Counted from the stretch's first letter, positions 1-7,386 are shown. The stretch is DNA of 9,567 nucleotides from Dehalococcoidales bacterium (GCA_028712845.1 JAQTPO010000077.1:1-9567), one strand, 5' to 3'. Numbers and translations: made by a program. The notes: generated by a model not told the origin, from the letters alone.

Positions 1-210
1 AAAGTATCGGATACGTCAGAAAATCCGACCGTTAAAACGGGAAACCGCTACCTTCATTGGGTACAAGCAGCCTCGTTCTTCTATTGGAAAAGTTACAGTC
101 CTGATACGACTTTCCCCGGCGGGGTGCTGGCTTATCCTTTCGAATGTGATGGCTATCAGCTTCCTGCCGAACAACACGATGTGAATTTCAAGTACACTGC
201 AGGAAAATAA
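1..210 (+). CDS. 3' end of an unrecognised CDS (partial)
   Basis: Frame 1 is open from the first base to a TAA at 208-210, giving the last 69 residues of a protein whose start lies outside the window. The fragment is rich in aromatic residues (RYLHWVQ, FFYWKSY, LAYPFECDGYQ) and ends with FKYTAGK. There is no transmembrane segment or obvious motif, and I do not recognise the family. Its stop lies 16 nt before the GTG of the flavin oxidoreductase gene on the same strand, so the two probably form one transcript and may act in the same pathway. That it is coding is inferred from the uninterrupted frame and the tight spacing; function is unknown. Confidence 0.55.
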   Translation, partial: KVSDTSENPTVKTGNRYLHWVQAASFFYWKSYSPDTTFPGGVLAYPFECDGYQLPAEQHDVNFKYTAGK

Positions 211-226
211 AAAGGATGTCGTAACT

Positions 227-1438
227 GTGCAGCATACAGTCGAGAAAAGCAAATCAAAGGTCTTTACCCCAGGTAAAATCGGTAATCTGGAACTCCGCAA
301 CCGTACTGTCAGGTCCGGTTGTTTTGAGGGTATGTGTTACAATGCCACACCGGGCGATGCGTTAATCGAGCATCACAGAAAAGTCGCCGCCGGCGGCATC
401 GGCATGACCACCGTGGCATATTGCGCCGCATCCAGGGACGGAGTGGCATTCGGACATGAGATGTGGATGCGTGAAGAAATTATCCCTATACTGAAACGCC
501 TCACGGACGCCATCCATAAAGAGGGCGCTGCCGCATCGATCCAGATAGGGCACTGTGGCTTCTTTGCAAACAGGTCTGCAATCGGCAAAACTCCCATCGG
601 ACCTTCACGCAAGCTCTGTTTATTCCGGTACAGTATTTGCCGAGCTATGGACGGGGAAGATATAAAGCGAGTGCGTGAGGACTTCGGCAAGACTGCTCAA
701 ATGGCTATCAGGGCAGGGTTCGACGCCATCGAAATCCATGCCGGACACGGCTATCTCCTGAGCCAGTTCCTCTCTCCCTGGACTAATAGCCGTAAAGACC
801 AATACGGCGGCTCTCTGGAAAACCGCCTGCGCTTCCCTGCCTCCGTAATTAAACATGTTAGAGAAATCGTCGGTCCGGGCTACCCTCTACTGATAAAAAT
901 GAATTGTGAGGACGGTTTCAAAGGCGGATTAAACATCGATGAAGCAGTACAGGTAGCAAAAAGGTTCGAAGCGGAAGGCGCCAGCATGCTCGTACCGAGT
1001 TGCGGATTTACCGCCAGGACTTCTTTCTACATGATGCGTGGACAGGTTCCCATACTGGACTATGTTAAATCGGAAAAGAACCCGGTTACCAAGATAGGGA
1101 TGGCACTGTTCGGTCGTTTAATTGTAAAGGAATTCCCGTATAAAGCGCTTTTCTTATTTGACCAGGCAAAGCGTATTAAAGATGCCGTCAAAATCCCCGT
1201 AGCCTGCATCGGCGGAGTCTGCTCGCTTGCTGATATGGACAAAGCTATGCAGGAAGGCTTCGAGTTCGTGCAGATTGGCCGCGCCACCATCAGAGACCCG
1301 GATGTAATCAGGAAAATGCAATCGGGCGAGATAACCGAAGTGGACTGCGACCATTGCAATAGATGTGTCGCCGCCATGGCAGCACAAGGCGTAACGTGTG
1401 TATCTGAAAACATGTCAATAATTTTTACGAAGACATAG
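227..1438 (+). CDS. NADH:flavin oxidoreductase, Old Yellow Enzyme family
   Basis: This 403-residue protein is a single FMN-binding TIM barrel of the Oxidored_FMN family, which reduces activated C=C bonds (enoates, enones, dienoyl-CoA-like substrates). Seen: the N-terminal FTPGKIGNLELRNR (13-26), SIQIGHCG (104-111), the active-site HAGHGYLLSQFLSP (171-184, His171/His174), the family signature DQYGGSLENR (191-200), and the phosphate-binding end IGG...VQIGRA (328-353). A cysteine cluster, Cys374-x2-Cys377-x2-Cys380-x10-Cys391, resembles the 4Fe-4S site of the 2,4-dienoyl-CoA reductase/BaiCD group. Those enzymes usually carry a further FAD/NAD(P) domain of about 250 residues. That domain is absent, so electrons would have to come from a separate partner (inference). 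The start is GTG at 227, with AAAGGA at 211-216; the ATG at 216 runs into a stop. Cytoplasmic; substrate unknown. Confidence 0.9.
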   Translation: MQHTVEKSKSKVFTPGKIGNLELRNRTVRSGCFEGMCYNATPGDALIEHHRKVAAGGIGMTTVAYCAASRDGVAFGHEMWMREEIIPILKRLTDAIHKEGAAASIQIGHCGFFANRSAIGKTPIGPSRKLCLFRYSICRAMDGEDIKRVREDFGKTAQMAIRAGFDAIEIHAGHGYLLSQFLSPWTNSRKDQYGGSLENRLRFPASVIKHVREIVGPGYPLLIKMNCEDGFKGGLNIDEAVQVAKRFEAEGASMLVPSCGFTARTSFYMMRGQVPILDYVKSEKNPVTKIGMALFGRLIVKEFPYKALFLFDQAKRIKDAVKIPVACIGGVCSLADMDKAMQEGFEFVQIGRATIRDPDVIRKMQSGEITEVDCDHCNRCVAAMAAQGVTCVSENMSIIFTKT

Positions 1439-1473
1439 CAGGTATATAAAACCGCCTGAATAGGAGGCTAATC

Positions 1474-2541
1474 ATGATGCAGAGATTGATAAAAAAAAGG
1501 TCCCGCAAGGCAGGACTTCCTCCTGGTACCCTCGTTCATGTAGGAGAAAGGAAAGCTGAAAAGGTTAAGATTACGATTCTTGACTACGATGAGGTACAGT
1601 TTGAGGAAAAGGAAGCAAAGACTATCGAGGAAAGCTTTCCTTTCAAAGACAAGCCAACCGTTACCTGGATCAACATAGATGGTCTTCACGAGGTGGAGAT
1701 TATAGAGAAGCTTGGTAGCCACTTTGGACTGCATCCCCTCCTGTTAGAAGACGTCTTAAATACAGACCAACGTCCCAAAATGGAGGATTATGGGGATTAT
1801 ATCTTTGTTGTTCTGAAAATGCTCTACTTCGGTGAGAATAAAGACGAAATAGAGGCAGAACAGGTCAGTTTAATCCTCGGTTCGAATTTCGTTATTTCCT
1901 TTCAAGAGCGTGAAGGGGATGTTTTTAACCTATTAAGAGACAGAATTCGGAAGAATAAAGGACGGGTTAGAAAGACAGGAGCTGATTACCTTGCCTATGC
2001 TTTGTTAGATGCTATCGTCGATAACTACTTCCTGATTCTGGAAAATGTCGGCGAAAAGATAGAAGATACCGAACAACAACTGACAACAAATCCCTCCCCG
2101 GAAACGTTACAGTATATCCGAGAACTAAAGAACGAAATGATATTTTTGAGGAAGTCTATTTGGCCTTTAAGGGAACTGATTAGTGGCTTGGAAAGGGGTG
2201 AATCGGCACTTATCCATGAATCTACCGATGCGTATCTCCGGGATGTCTATGACCATACAATCCAGATTATTGATACCGTGGAGAGTTATCGAGATATGAT
2301 ATCCGGCATGGTTGACATTTACCTATCAAGCATAAGCAATAAGATGAACGCAGTAATGAAAGTGCTGACTATTTTCGCTTCTATATTCATACCGCTTACT
2401 TTTTTTGCCGGTGTTTATGGCATGAATTTTAATTACTTGCCGGAATTGGAGTGGCACTGGGGTTATTTTGGATTCTGGGGTGTGGTTATTCTTGTGGGTG
2501 GCTCGATGGTATTCTATTTCAGAAGAAAAAAGTGGCTATGA
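1474..2541 (+). CDS. corA: CorA magnesium/cobalt channel
   Basis: A 355-residue member of the CorA family, homopentameric inner-membrane channels for Mg2+ (also Co2+ and Ni2+). The long N-terminal cytoplasmic domain leads through a helical stalk to two C-terminal membrane helices (about 293-315 and 328-349). The signature YGMN lies at 315-318 and a basic RRKKWL tail at 350-355. As I remember the sequence, it resembles Thermotoga maritima CorA throughout: KAGLPPGTLV near the N-terminus, PLLLEDVLN with Glu92/Asp93, and Asp281 matching the metal-sensing Asp89/Asp277 pair. Asn292 lies where the pore-lining Asn is expected. The start is ATG 1474 behind AGGAGG (1462-1467); a second ATG at 1477 is also possible. 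It lies 35 nt after the oxidoreductase gene, so cotranscription is possible. No Mg-sensing leader fits in that gap. Confidence 0.97.
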   Translation: MMQRLIKKRSRKAGLPPGTLVHVGERKAEKVKITILDYDEVQFEEKEAKTIEESFPFKDKPTVTWINIDGLHEVEIIEKLGSHFGLHPLLLEDVLNTDQRPKMEDYGDYIFVVLKMLYFGENKDEIEAEQVSLILGSNFVISFQEREGDVFNLLRDRIRKNKGRVRKTGADYLAYALLDAIVDNYFLILENVGEKIEDTEQQLTTNPSPETLQYIRELKNEMIFLRKSIWPLRELISGLERGESALIHESTDAYLRDVYDHTIQIIDTVESYRDMISGMVDIYLSSISNKMNAVMKVLTIFASIFIPLTFFAGVYGMNFNYLPELEWHWGYFGFWGVVILVGGSMVFYFRRKKWL

Positions 2542-2548
2542 GGTATTT

Positions 2549-2743
2549 TTAAGAGATTTCCACTTTACCTTGTATGTCAGGTTTAAACAGTAACTTTAGA
2601 AGGTTGGTATCAAAAATAAGAAGCTTTCCTATGTTATCGGCACACAATACTGACTTTTGTGCATTCTCTCTGCAATCTAACAGCAGCTCATTTTGTGGTA
2701 TCAATTTGTAATGAGAAGAAGACCTTTCCATTCGTAATTCCAT
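2549..2743 (-). CDS. possible small hypothetical protein, 64 aa
   Basis: An ATG at 2743 (minus strand) opens a 64-residue frame ending at TAA 2549-2551, seven bases past the stop of the convergent corA gene. AGGG stands 8 nt before the ATG. The peptide is mixed hydrophobic and charged (SHYKLIPQNELLLDC, then IGKLLIFDTNLLKLLFKPD), without signal peptide or membrane helix. Codon choice looks like that of neighbouring genes, and the frame nearly fills the gap after corA. I recognise no family. It would be transcribed divergently from the protease gene, though I find no convincing promoter for it. It could equally be a chance frame or a gene remnant. Confidence 0.35.
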   Translation of the reverse strand: MELRMERSSSHYKLIPQNELLLDCRENAQKSVLCADNIGKLLIFDTNLLKLLFKPDIQGKVEIS

Positions 2744-2841
2744 GTTGACATCCCTATCTAGACATGCAGGTGTACAGTCTTGAGTATTGAAAAACCGGTG
2801 GTGACGTTATGACCTTACCCCGTGGGTATCCAGCACAGTAA

Positions 2842-2857
2842 CGCACGCACGCACGCA
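2842..2857. repeat. short tandem repeat (CGCA)x4
   Basis: Four exact copies of the tetranucleotide CGCA fill 2842-2857 and end directly against the -35 hexamer at 2858. Slippage here would not change the -35/-10 spacing. It would shift any upstream activator or operator relative to the promoter. Confidence 0.85.
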
Positions 2858-2886
2858 TTGACATTTGCGGTTGAGTGGTGTATAAA
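2858..2886 (+). promoter_or_regulatory. sigma70-type promoter of the secreted protease gene
   Basis: A perfect -35 TTGACA (2858-2863), a 17-nt spacer and a -10 TATAAA (2881-2886) point at the protease gene. Transcription would begin near 2892-2895. That leaves only about 6-9 nt before ATG 2901, but about 28 nt before ATG 2922, which has the ribosome-binding site. The match suggests strong housekeeping-sigma expression unless a repressor acts on the flanking sequence. Confidence 0.8.
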
Positions 2887-2911
2887 TAATCTACTCTTAT
2901 ATGATGAAGAC

Positions 2912-2917
2912 AGGAGA
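2912..2917 (+). promoter_or_regulatory. Shine-Dalgarno site fixing the protease start at 2922
   Basis: AGGAGA lies about 5 nt before ATG 2922. The upstream in-frame ATGs at 2901 and 2904 have no such site and would add MMKTGDD before the typical signal-peptide start MFRK. The start at 2922 is therefore preferred. Confidence 0.75.
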
Positions 2918-2921
2918 CGAT

Positions 2922-5645
2922 ATGTTCAGAAAAATTTTCTCCGTTATGATTTCCATGATTTTCATTTTTAGTTTTGTGCTGATTCCAGCAAAGCCGGTGA
3001 CGGCGCAAGTTCCGGGAGCGAACCTGCAGGAAATGGCTGGGAATGCCGATACCATTGTGGTGGGGAAAGTCATCAATCTGAGCAGTCAGTGGAATGCGGC
3101 ACACACCCGCATTTCAACAGCGGTTGCCATTACAGTAGAGGAAACAATCAAAGGTGCCTATAGAAACACCGTGAATGTTACCGTACAAGGAGGCACGGTT
3201 GATAGTATTACAGAGTGGGTTTCCGATGCGCCGGTGTTTTATGATGGCGAACGGACAGTTGTTTTTCTCAAGCAGTTAACCAGAAACACCTACCAGGTCT
3301 ACGGACAGGTGCAGGGCAAGTTTACGGTGGAAGACGGGAAAGTGGATGGCATGCCTCTGGCAGAATTCAAAGAGCAGGTAACTACTCTATCAAAGGGACT
3401 GCCGGTGAAAACGACCGATGATATATGGGAACCGTCCGGCCAGCCTTTTAAACTGCCGGACACAATACAACTAACAACAACTCCCATAGTAGAGGATAAA
3501 TCCGCTACTACTAAAGCCGGCTGGACAACTGTTATGTCAGAAAGCTTTGAAGGCACTTTCCCGCCGACAAACTGGGCGAGGGCTACCAGTATCTCAGGCT
3601 CTCCAACATGGGGGCAAACCAGCTACACCGCCGCATCAGGTTCTTATAGTGCCTGGTGTTCCGGAACTGCCGGCAGCCCGGGGACTTACGCCAACAATAT
3701 GTATGCGTGGCTGGTCTATGGACCAGTAAACCTTTCCGATGCTACTGCCGGGACTTTTAGTTTTTCACCATGGGTACAAACGGCAACCGGCGACAGTTTG
3801 AGATATTCAGCGTCTATTAATGGAAATAATTTCTATGGTTACACTTATGGCGGTGCTCAAAGTTCTTGGCAGTCAAGGAATATAGACCTCACGAGCTGGG
3901 GGTCTCTGGGTAATCTGTGTGGTCAATCTCAGGTATGGTTTGCTTTTATCTTTGTCAGTGATGCTTCAACTACTGGTATCGGCGCATTTGTCGATGCAGT
4001 GCAACTGCAAAAATATACCGGCGTTAAACCGCAGGTCAGCACAATCAGCCCTTCTCAATCTTCAGCCGGTACAAACAGCCAGATTACCATATCGGGTAGT
4101 GGCTTTGGTACGACACATGGTTCGGTGGAATTTTTCTACAAGTCAGGGGAGTCATTTATTCCTGGTAATATCATCTCATGGTCGGATACCAGCATCGTCA
4201 CCACTGTACCGGTGGGAGATGTGGATGGCTACCCGGCTTCAGCCAGTAGCGGTCCCATTTACGTGGTAAATAGCGATGACATTGCGTCATCCCCGGCATC
4301 TTTTACGGTAACCTTCTCTTATGGGGGAGTAAAATGGGCAGGTTCCAGCCCAACTATAAACTATTACATTAACCCGAATACTCCAGATTGTGATGGTGAG
4401 GAAATAGCAGTACAAAACGCGGCAGGTACGTGGACGGCAGTGACCGGCAAGAGCTTTGCTTTCCATTATGCAGGAGCTACCGCGGTTACTGCTGCGGGAC
4501 ACAACAGTATTAATGAAGTGATGTGGGTAAATTTAGGGAATGTAAGCACTCTGGCACATGCGGTGATGTGGGGAAGCGGTAATACTTTTACGGAAGTGGA
4601 TATCGAGTTTAACGATTATTACAGCTGGAGTACAGCCGCAACCCCCGTTTCCGGGCAGTATGATGTTGAGAGCCTTGGTTTACATGAATTGGGTCACTGG
4701 CTATGCCTGCGTGATTTATATGGAAATATTACCGGATATCCGCAGGATGTGAATGAGGTGATGTACGGCTTTGGTTCCTCAGGTCAAGCGAAACGGACTC
4801 TGCATACCGATGATATTGCCGGAATAAGGTGGATATATCCTATATTGACTCCGTCAGCTACTACTATTGCTATTGCATCTTCAGCAAACCCCTCAACTTT
4901 TGGGCAGTCTGTGACCTTTACTGCCACTGTCAGTGTGGTACCACCGGCAACCGGCATACCAACCGGCGCGGTTACATTCAAGGACGGGACGACGACACTG
5001 GGCACCGGAACAGTCAATGGTTCAAGTCAGGCAACTTATACCACTTCTGCGCTTTCTGTAGGCAGTCATCCCATTAGTGCCGTCTATGGCGGGGATGCAA
5101 ACTATGCTGCCAGCACCTCGTCAGTCCTTACACAAATAGTTAATCAGACTTTCACATTGTCTGTCACTATAGTGGGTAATGGCACTGTTACCAAGAACCC
5201 AGATCAGGAGACCTATGCAGAGAATGCGTCCGTCACTATTACTGCTACCCGTGCTGAAGGTTGGGTTTTCAGCCACTGGAGCGGGGATGCCAGCGGCACT
5301 GCCAGCACAGTAAACGTTACGATGAGCAGTAACAAAAGCATCACGGCTAACTTTGCCCTGCAGGGAGTCACTCTGATTGGGGCTATCAAGCAGAATCCTA
5401 CCGCTTATCAAGGGCAAACCGTAAAAATCAGCGGGGTTTACCGCGGCTGGGAGAGCGGGTATGGCTCTCCTCCTGTAACACGGAGCGATTTTGTGGTTCT
5501 CGATGAAACCGGGGCTATCTATGTGACAGGAGCTTCAAGTCTGAGATACCCGGATGATTTAGGCAATGCCGCTCAAATTACCGGTACTGTCAGACTCAAG
5601 GATGGGCAGCCCTATATAGAAATACCAAGGCAAGGACGATATTAG
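2922..5645 (+). CDS. secreted multidomain matrixin-like zinc metalloprotease
   Basis: This 907-residue exported protein (numbered from ATG 2922) starts with a Sec signal peptide: MFRK, a hydrophobic core, and a likely cut after VTA at 28. There follow: an unrecognised domain of about 130 residues (30-160); a jelly-roll/MAM-like adhesion domain starting SESFEGTFPPTNW (206-364); an IPT/TIG domain (370-464); a matrixin-like catalytic domain (466-640); a bacterial Ig-like domain (643-741); an InlB-B-type repeat with GWVFSHWSGD (743-813); and a C-terminal segment resembling an OB-fold (815-907). The zinc motif is HELGHWLCLRD (588-598), with a Met-turn-like VMYG near Met614. Asp is the likely third ligand, as in snapalysin-type enzymes, and Cys595 replaces the usual Gly. 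No sortase motif or membrane anchor is seen, so it is probably released or held at the surface by its binding domains. The substrate is unknown. The gene appears monocistronic with its own promoter. Confidence 0.85.
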   Translation: MFRKIFSVMISMIFIFSFVLIPAKPVTAQVPGANLQEMAGNADTIVVGKVINLSSQWNAAHTRISTAVAITVEETIKGAYRNTVNVTVQGGTVDSITEWVSDAPVFYDGERTVVFLKQLTRNTYQVYGQVQGKFTVEDGKVDGMPLAEFKEQVTTLSKGLPVKTTDDIWEPSGQPFKLPDTIQLTTTPIVEDKSATTKAGWTTVMSESFEGTFPPTNWARATSISGSPTWGQTSYTAASGSYSAWCSGTAGSPGTYANNMYAWLVYGPVNLSDATAGTFSFSPWVQTATGDSLRYSASINGNNFYGYTYGGAQSSWQSRNIDLTSWGSLGNLCGQSQVWFAFIFVSDASTTGIGAFVDAVQLQKYTGVKPQVSTISPSQSSAGTNSQITISGSGFGTTHGSVEFFYKSGESFIPGNIISWSDTSIVTTVPVGDVDGYPASASSGPIYVVNSDDIASSPASFTVTFSYGGVKWAGSSPTINYYINPNTPDCDGEEIAVQNAAGTWTAVTGKSFAFHYAGATAVTAAGHNSINEVMWVNLGNVSTLAHAVMWGSGNTFTEVDIEFNDYYSWSTAATPVSGQYDVESLGLHELGHWLCLRDLYGNITGYPQDVNEVMYGFGSSGQAKRTLHTDDIAGIRWIYPILTPSATTIAIASSANPSTFGQSVTFTATVSVVPPATGIPTGAVTFKDGTTTLGTGTVNGSSQATYTTSALSVGSHPISAVYGGDANYAASTSSVLTQIVNQTFTLSVTIVGNGTVTKNPDQETYAENASVTITATRAEGWVFSHWSGDASGTASTVNVTMSSNKSITANFALQGVTLIGAIKQNPTAYQGQTVKISGVYRGWESGYGSPPVTRSDFVVLDETGAIYVTGASSLRYPDDLGNAAQITGTVRLKDGQPYIEIPRQGRY

Positions 5646-5690
5646 GTAATATATAAGAGGAAACAGCCTGTTCTGCGCTTTACGGAATGG

Positions 5691-6500
5691 TCATGATGAA
5701 GATGGTTGATGTACTTTATCTTTATCAGTGTCTGCCTGTCTCATCTGCTCTTTGAGTTCATCCAGCCAGTTGGCGGATTTGACGTCACGTTCCAGCAAAT
5801 ACTTAAGGTAACTGCGGGTGATACTTTCCAGTTCACGGGATAACGGTACGTCTATTTTCAGCCGCCCGACCGCGTTAAAATCGTTCCCCTGGATAAACCG
5901 GAACACCTTGAGCGCATTGACCGAGATGGGACGGGCAAAGGGCTGATTCATACCGCACGCCGGGCATAGCGTGCCGCCGATACTGGCGCAAAATGAATTG
6001 GTGATTGGTTCCAGCGCCCGATGGCAGGCAACGCATTCCTGAAGTTGCGGGCGGTAGCCGGATGCCTCCAGCAAATGAATTTCAAAATAACGCAGGAGCA
6101 GTTCCCTGTTGTTTGACTGACACAGGCTCTGTAATGTTTCCAGCAACAAGTGAAATAAGCTCTCATCCTCAACGTGGTCGGCGGTGAACTGGTTGACCAG
6201 TTCAATCACATAAAGTCCGTAGGAAGTCAGCCAGAGGTCGGTTTTCAGCGGCAGAAAGCTATCGATGGTCTGACTGCCGGTAATGATATCCAAGTTCCGC
6301 CCTCTTGCCAGTGTGACCTGGCTGTGGGTTAGCAGTTCCAGATGTCCAGCCATTTTGCTCTTGGGACGGCGCACGCCCTTGGCAACCGCTTGAACCTTGC
6401 CCGAATCCGGCGTGTACAGGGTGAGAATTCTATCCGCCTCGCCCAGTTTGGTCTTTTTGATGATAACGGCTTCTGTCTGATAGCTTCTCGGTCTGGGCAT
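5691..6500 (-). CDS. recO: DNA repair protein RecO
   Basis: RecO (269 residues) anneals SSB-coated single strands and, with RecR, loads RecA at gaps in the RecF pathway. Seen: an N-terminal OB-fold opening with SYQTEAVIIKKTKLGEADRI, then KGVRRPKSKMAGHLEL (41-56); a helical middle with ELLLRYFEIHLLEASGY (133-149); and a four-Cys zinc site ECVAC (Cys156/159) with LCPAC (Cys179/182), as in many non-enteric RecO proteins. The C-terminal tail after about 255 is polar and likely disordered. ATG 6500 lies 4 nt past the methyltransferase stop and has only a weak Shine-Dalgarno sequence, so translational coupling is likely. The family assignment is firm. Confidence 0.96.
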   Translation of the reverse strand: MPRPRSYQTEAVIIKKTKLGEADRILTLYTPDSGKVQAVAKGVRRPKSKMAGHLELLTHSQVTLARGRNLDIITGSQTIDSFLPLKTDLWLTSYGLYVIELVNQFTADHVEDESLFHLLLETLQSLCQSNNRELLLRYFEIHLLEASGYRPQLQECVACHRALEPITNSFCASIGGTLCPACGMNQPFARPISVNALKVFRFIQGNDFNAVGRLKIDVPLSRELESITRSYLKYLLERDVKSANWLDELKEQMRQADTDKDKVHQPSSS

Positions 6501-6504
6501 TTTG

Positions 6505-7302
6505 TCAGCCTGTTTTTTCTGCGACGAATATCATTTCCGGTGAATCATCGGAGAATGCCGACCTGTCAAAGTTTCCGAATAATTCCACAACTCTAAATCC
6601 GCAAAGGCTAAGCAGATGCTCAACTTCGTACCTGTAAAAATAGCGCATCGGGAATGCCTGCACCAGCCTTTCTTCTCTGCCGTCAGGATGCTTCACGTAA
6701 AAAATGAGTTCGATGTCATTATATTGCTCGGCACGATGAAATGCTGCCGTACGGTTAGTGCGCCGGATAACACTGCCATCAGGTAGCTTGAGAGGCGGGT
6801 TAACCTCCATCTCCATTGAGTATTTCGAGTCAATCAAGCGCGGCAGGAAAGGATGGTAAACATCAAACACCAGTATTCCCTTTTTGTCAAGGTGTTTGTG
6901 AATACACCCCAGACAGGCTTTCTGCTCATCAACTGTGATGAGGTGCTGGAACGGACGGAATGGAATAGTCACCAGATTATATTCCTCACTGGTAGTGAAA
7001 TTGGTCATATCGCCCTGTAGCAGGTAAACGTTTCTCCTGACTTCCCGGGGTAATCTGGCTACTTTTTCACGGCATTTTTTAAGCATATAAGGTGATATGT
7101 CCAGTCCGGTGATTTCACAACCCGCGAGCGCTGCAGGGACAAGTACACGACCGGTGCCACAACCAACCTCTAAAGTTTTTCTGCCAAGCCTTCTGGCGTA
7201 ATCGATGAAAAACTCGATGTCTTTACGGTGAAGGTCGGCATATATAGCATCGTAGAATTCTGCCACGAATTCCCGGTCTTCATAACCGCCATATTTACTC
7301 AC
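6505..7302 (-). CDS. class I SAM-dependent methyltransferase
   Basis: A 265-residue Rossmann-fold methyltransferase. Motif I is LEVGCGTGRV (44-53), the SAM-ribose acidic residue is Asp68 in TGLDIS, and motif II/III-like LLQGDMTNF spans 94-102. The C-terminal half (IRRTNRTAAFHRAEQYNDIELIFYV, then RYFYRYEVEHLLSLCGF) matches the small-molecule type of the Methyltransf_25/11 group. There is no DNA or rRNA target motif, so the substrate cannot be named. The start is GTG 7302 with GGGAG 8 nt upstream; a strong promoter lies at 7335-7363. It shares a transcript with recO, 4 nt downstream. Whether it has any repair role is unknown; it may simply be a neighbour. Confidence 0.9.
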   Translation of the reverse strand: MSKYGGYEDREFVAEFYDAIYADLHRKDIEFFIDYARRLGRKTLEVGCGTGRVLVPAALAGCEITGLDISPYMLKKCREKVARLPREVRRNVYLLQGDMTNFTTSEEYNLVTIPFRPFQHLITVDEQKACLGCIHKHLDKKGILVFDVYHPFLPRLIDSKYSMEMEVNPPLKLPDGSVIRRTNRTAAFHRAEQYNDIELIFYVKHPDGREERLVQAFPMRYFYRYEVEHLLSLCGFRVVELFGNFDRSAFSDDSPEMIFVAEKTG

Positions 7303-7334
7303 TAAACCCGCTCCCTGATTTCTTCAATGCTGGC

Positions 7335-7363
7335 ATTCTACCTGCTGTACAGTGCATTGTCAA
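7335..7363 (-). promoter_or_regulatory. sigma70-type promoter for methyltransferase-recO
   Basis: On the minus strand, TTGACA (7358-7363) and TAGAAT (7335-7340) are separated by exactly 17 nt. Transcription should start near 7328, giving a leader of about 26 nt that carries the GGGAG site (7311-7315) and the GTG at 7302. It lies in the 84-nt gap after the nuclease-like gene. It implies that methyltransferase-recO is transcribed independently of the dnaX cluster, although read-through is possible because no clear terminator separates them. Confidence 0.78.
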
Positions 7364-7386
7364 GAAAATTTCGTAGAAACAAACTG

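Larger units (their letters stand above)
2542..2900. other. 360-base gap between corA and the protease gene
   Basis: This stretch holds no strong protein gene. The first half contains a possible minus-strand small ORF (2549-2743). The second half (2744-2900) looks non-coding. It holds a small hairpin TACCC-cgt-GGGTA at 2816-2828, four tandem copies of CGCA at 2842-2857, and a near-consensus sigma70-type promoter at 2858-2886 pointing to the protease gene. No clear rho-independent terminator follows corA: no GC-rich hairpin with a T-run is seen. Confidence 0.6.

Noticed and set aside
1422..1450. Promoter for corA using TATAAA at 1445-1450
   Set aside because: The -10 is good, but the -35 at 17-nt spacing (TTTTTA) matches only three of six positions and lies inside the oxidoreductase gene; read-through from that gene is as likely.
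1439..1473. Mg-sensing leader or riboswitch for corA, and a GCCT/AGGC hairpin over its ribosome-binding site
   Set aside because: The gap is only 35 nt, far too short for an M-box, and the hairpin has four base pairs.
2529..2566. AAAGTGG and CCACTTT arms around the corA stop codon
   Set aside because: The 7-base arms are separated by 24 nt and have no T-tract; likely chance.
2816..2828. TACCC-cgt-GGGTA as a repressor operator
   Set aside because: The 5-base arms with a 3-nt loop are short and could arise by chance; there is no second copy or neighbouring regulator gene to support it.
5639..5652. AT-rich palindrome ATATTA-gg-TAATAT across the protease stop codon, as a terminator between the convergent genes
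   Set aside because: The stem is all A-T with a 2-nt centre and no T-run follows; it would not be a stable terminator hairpin.
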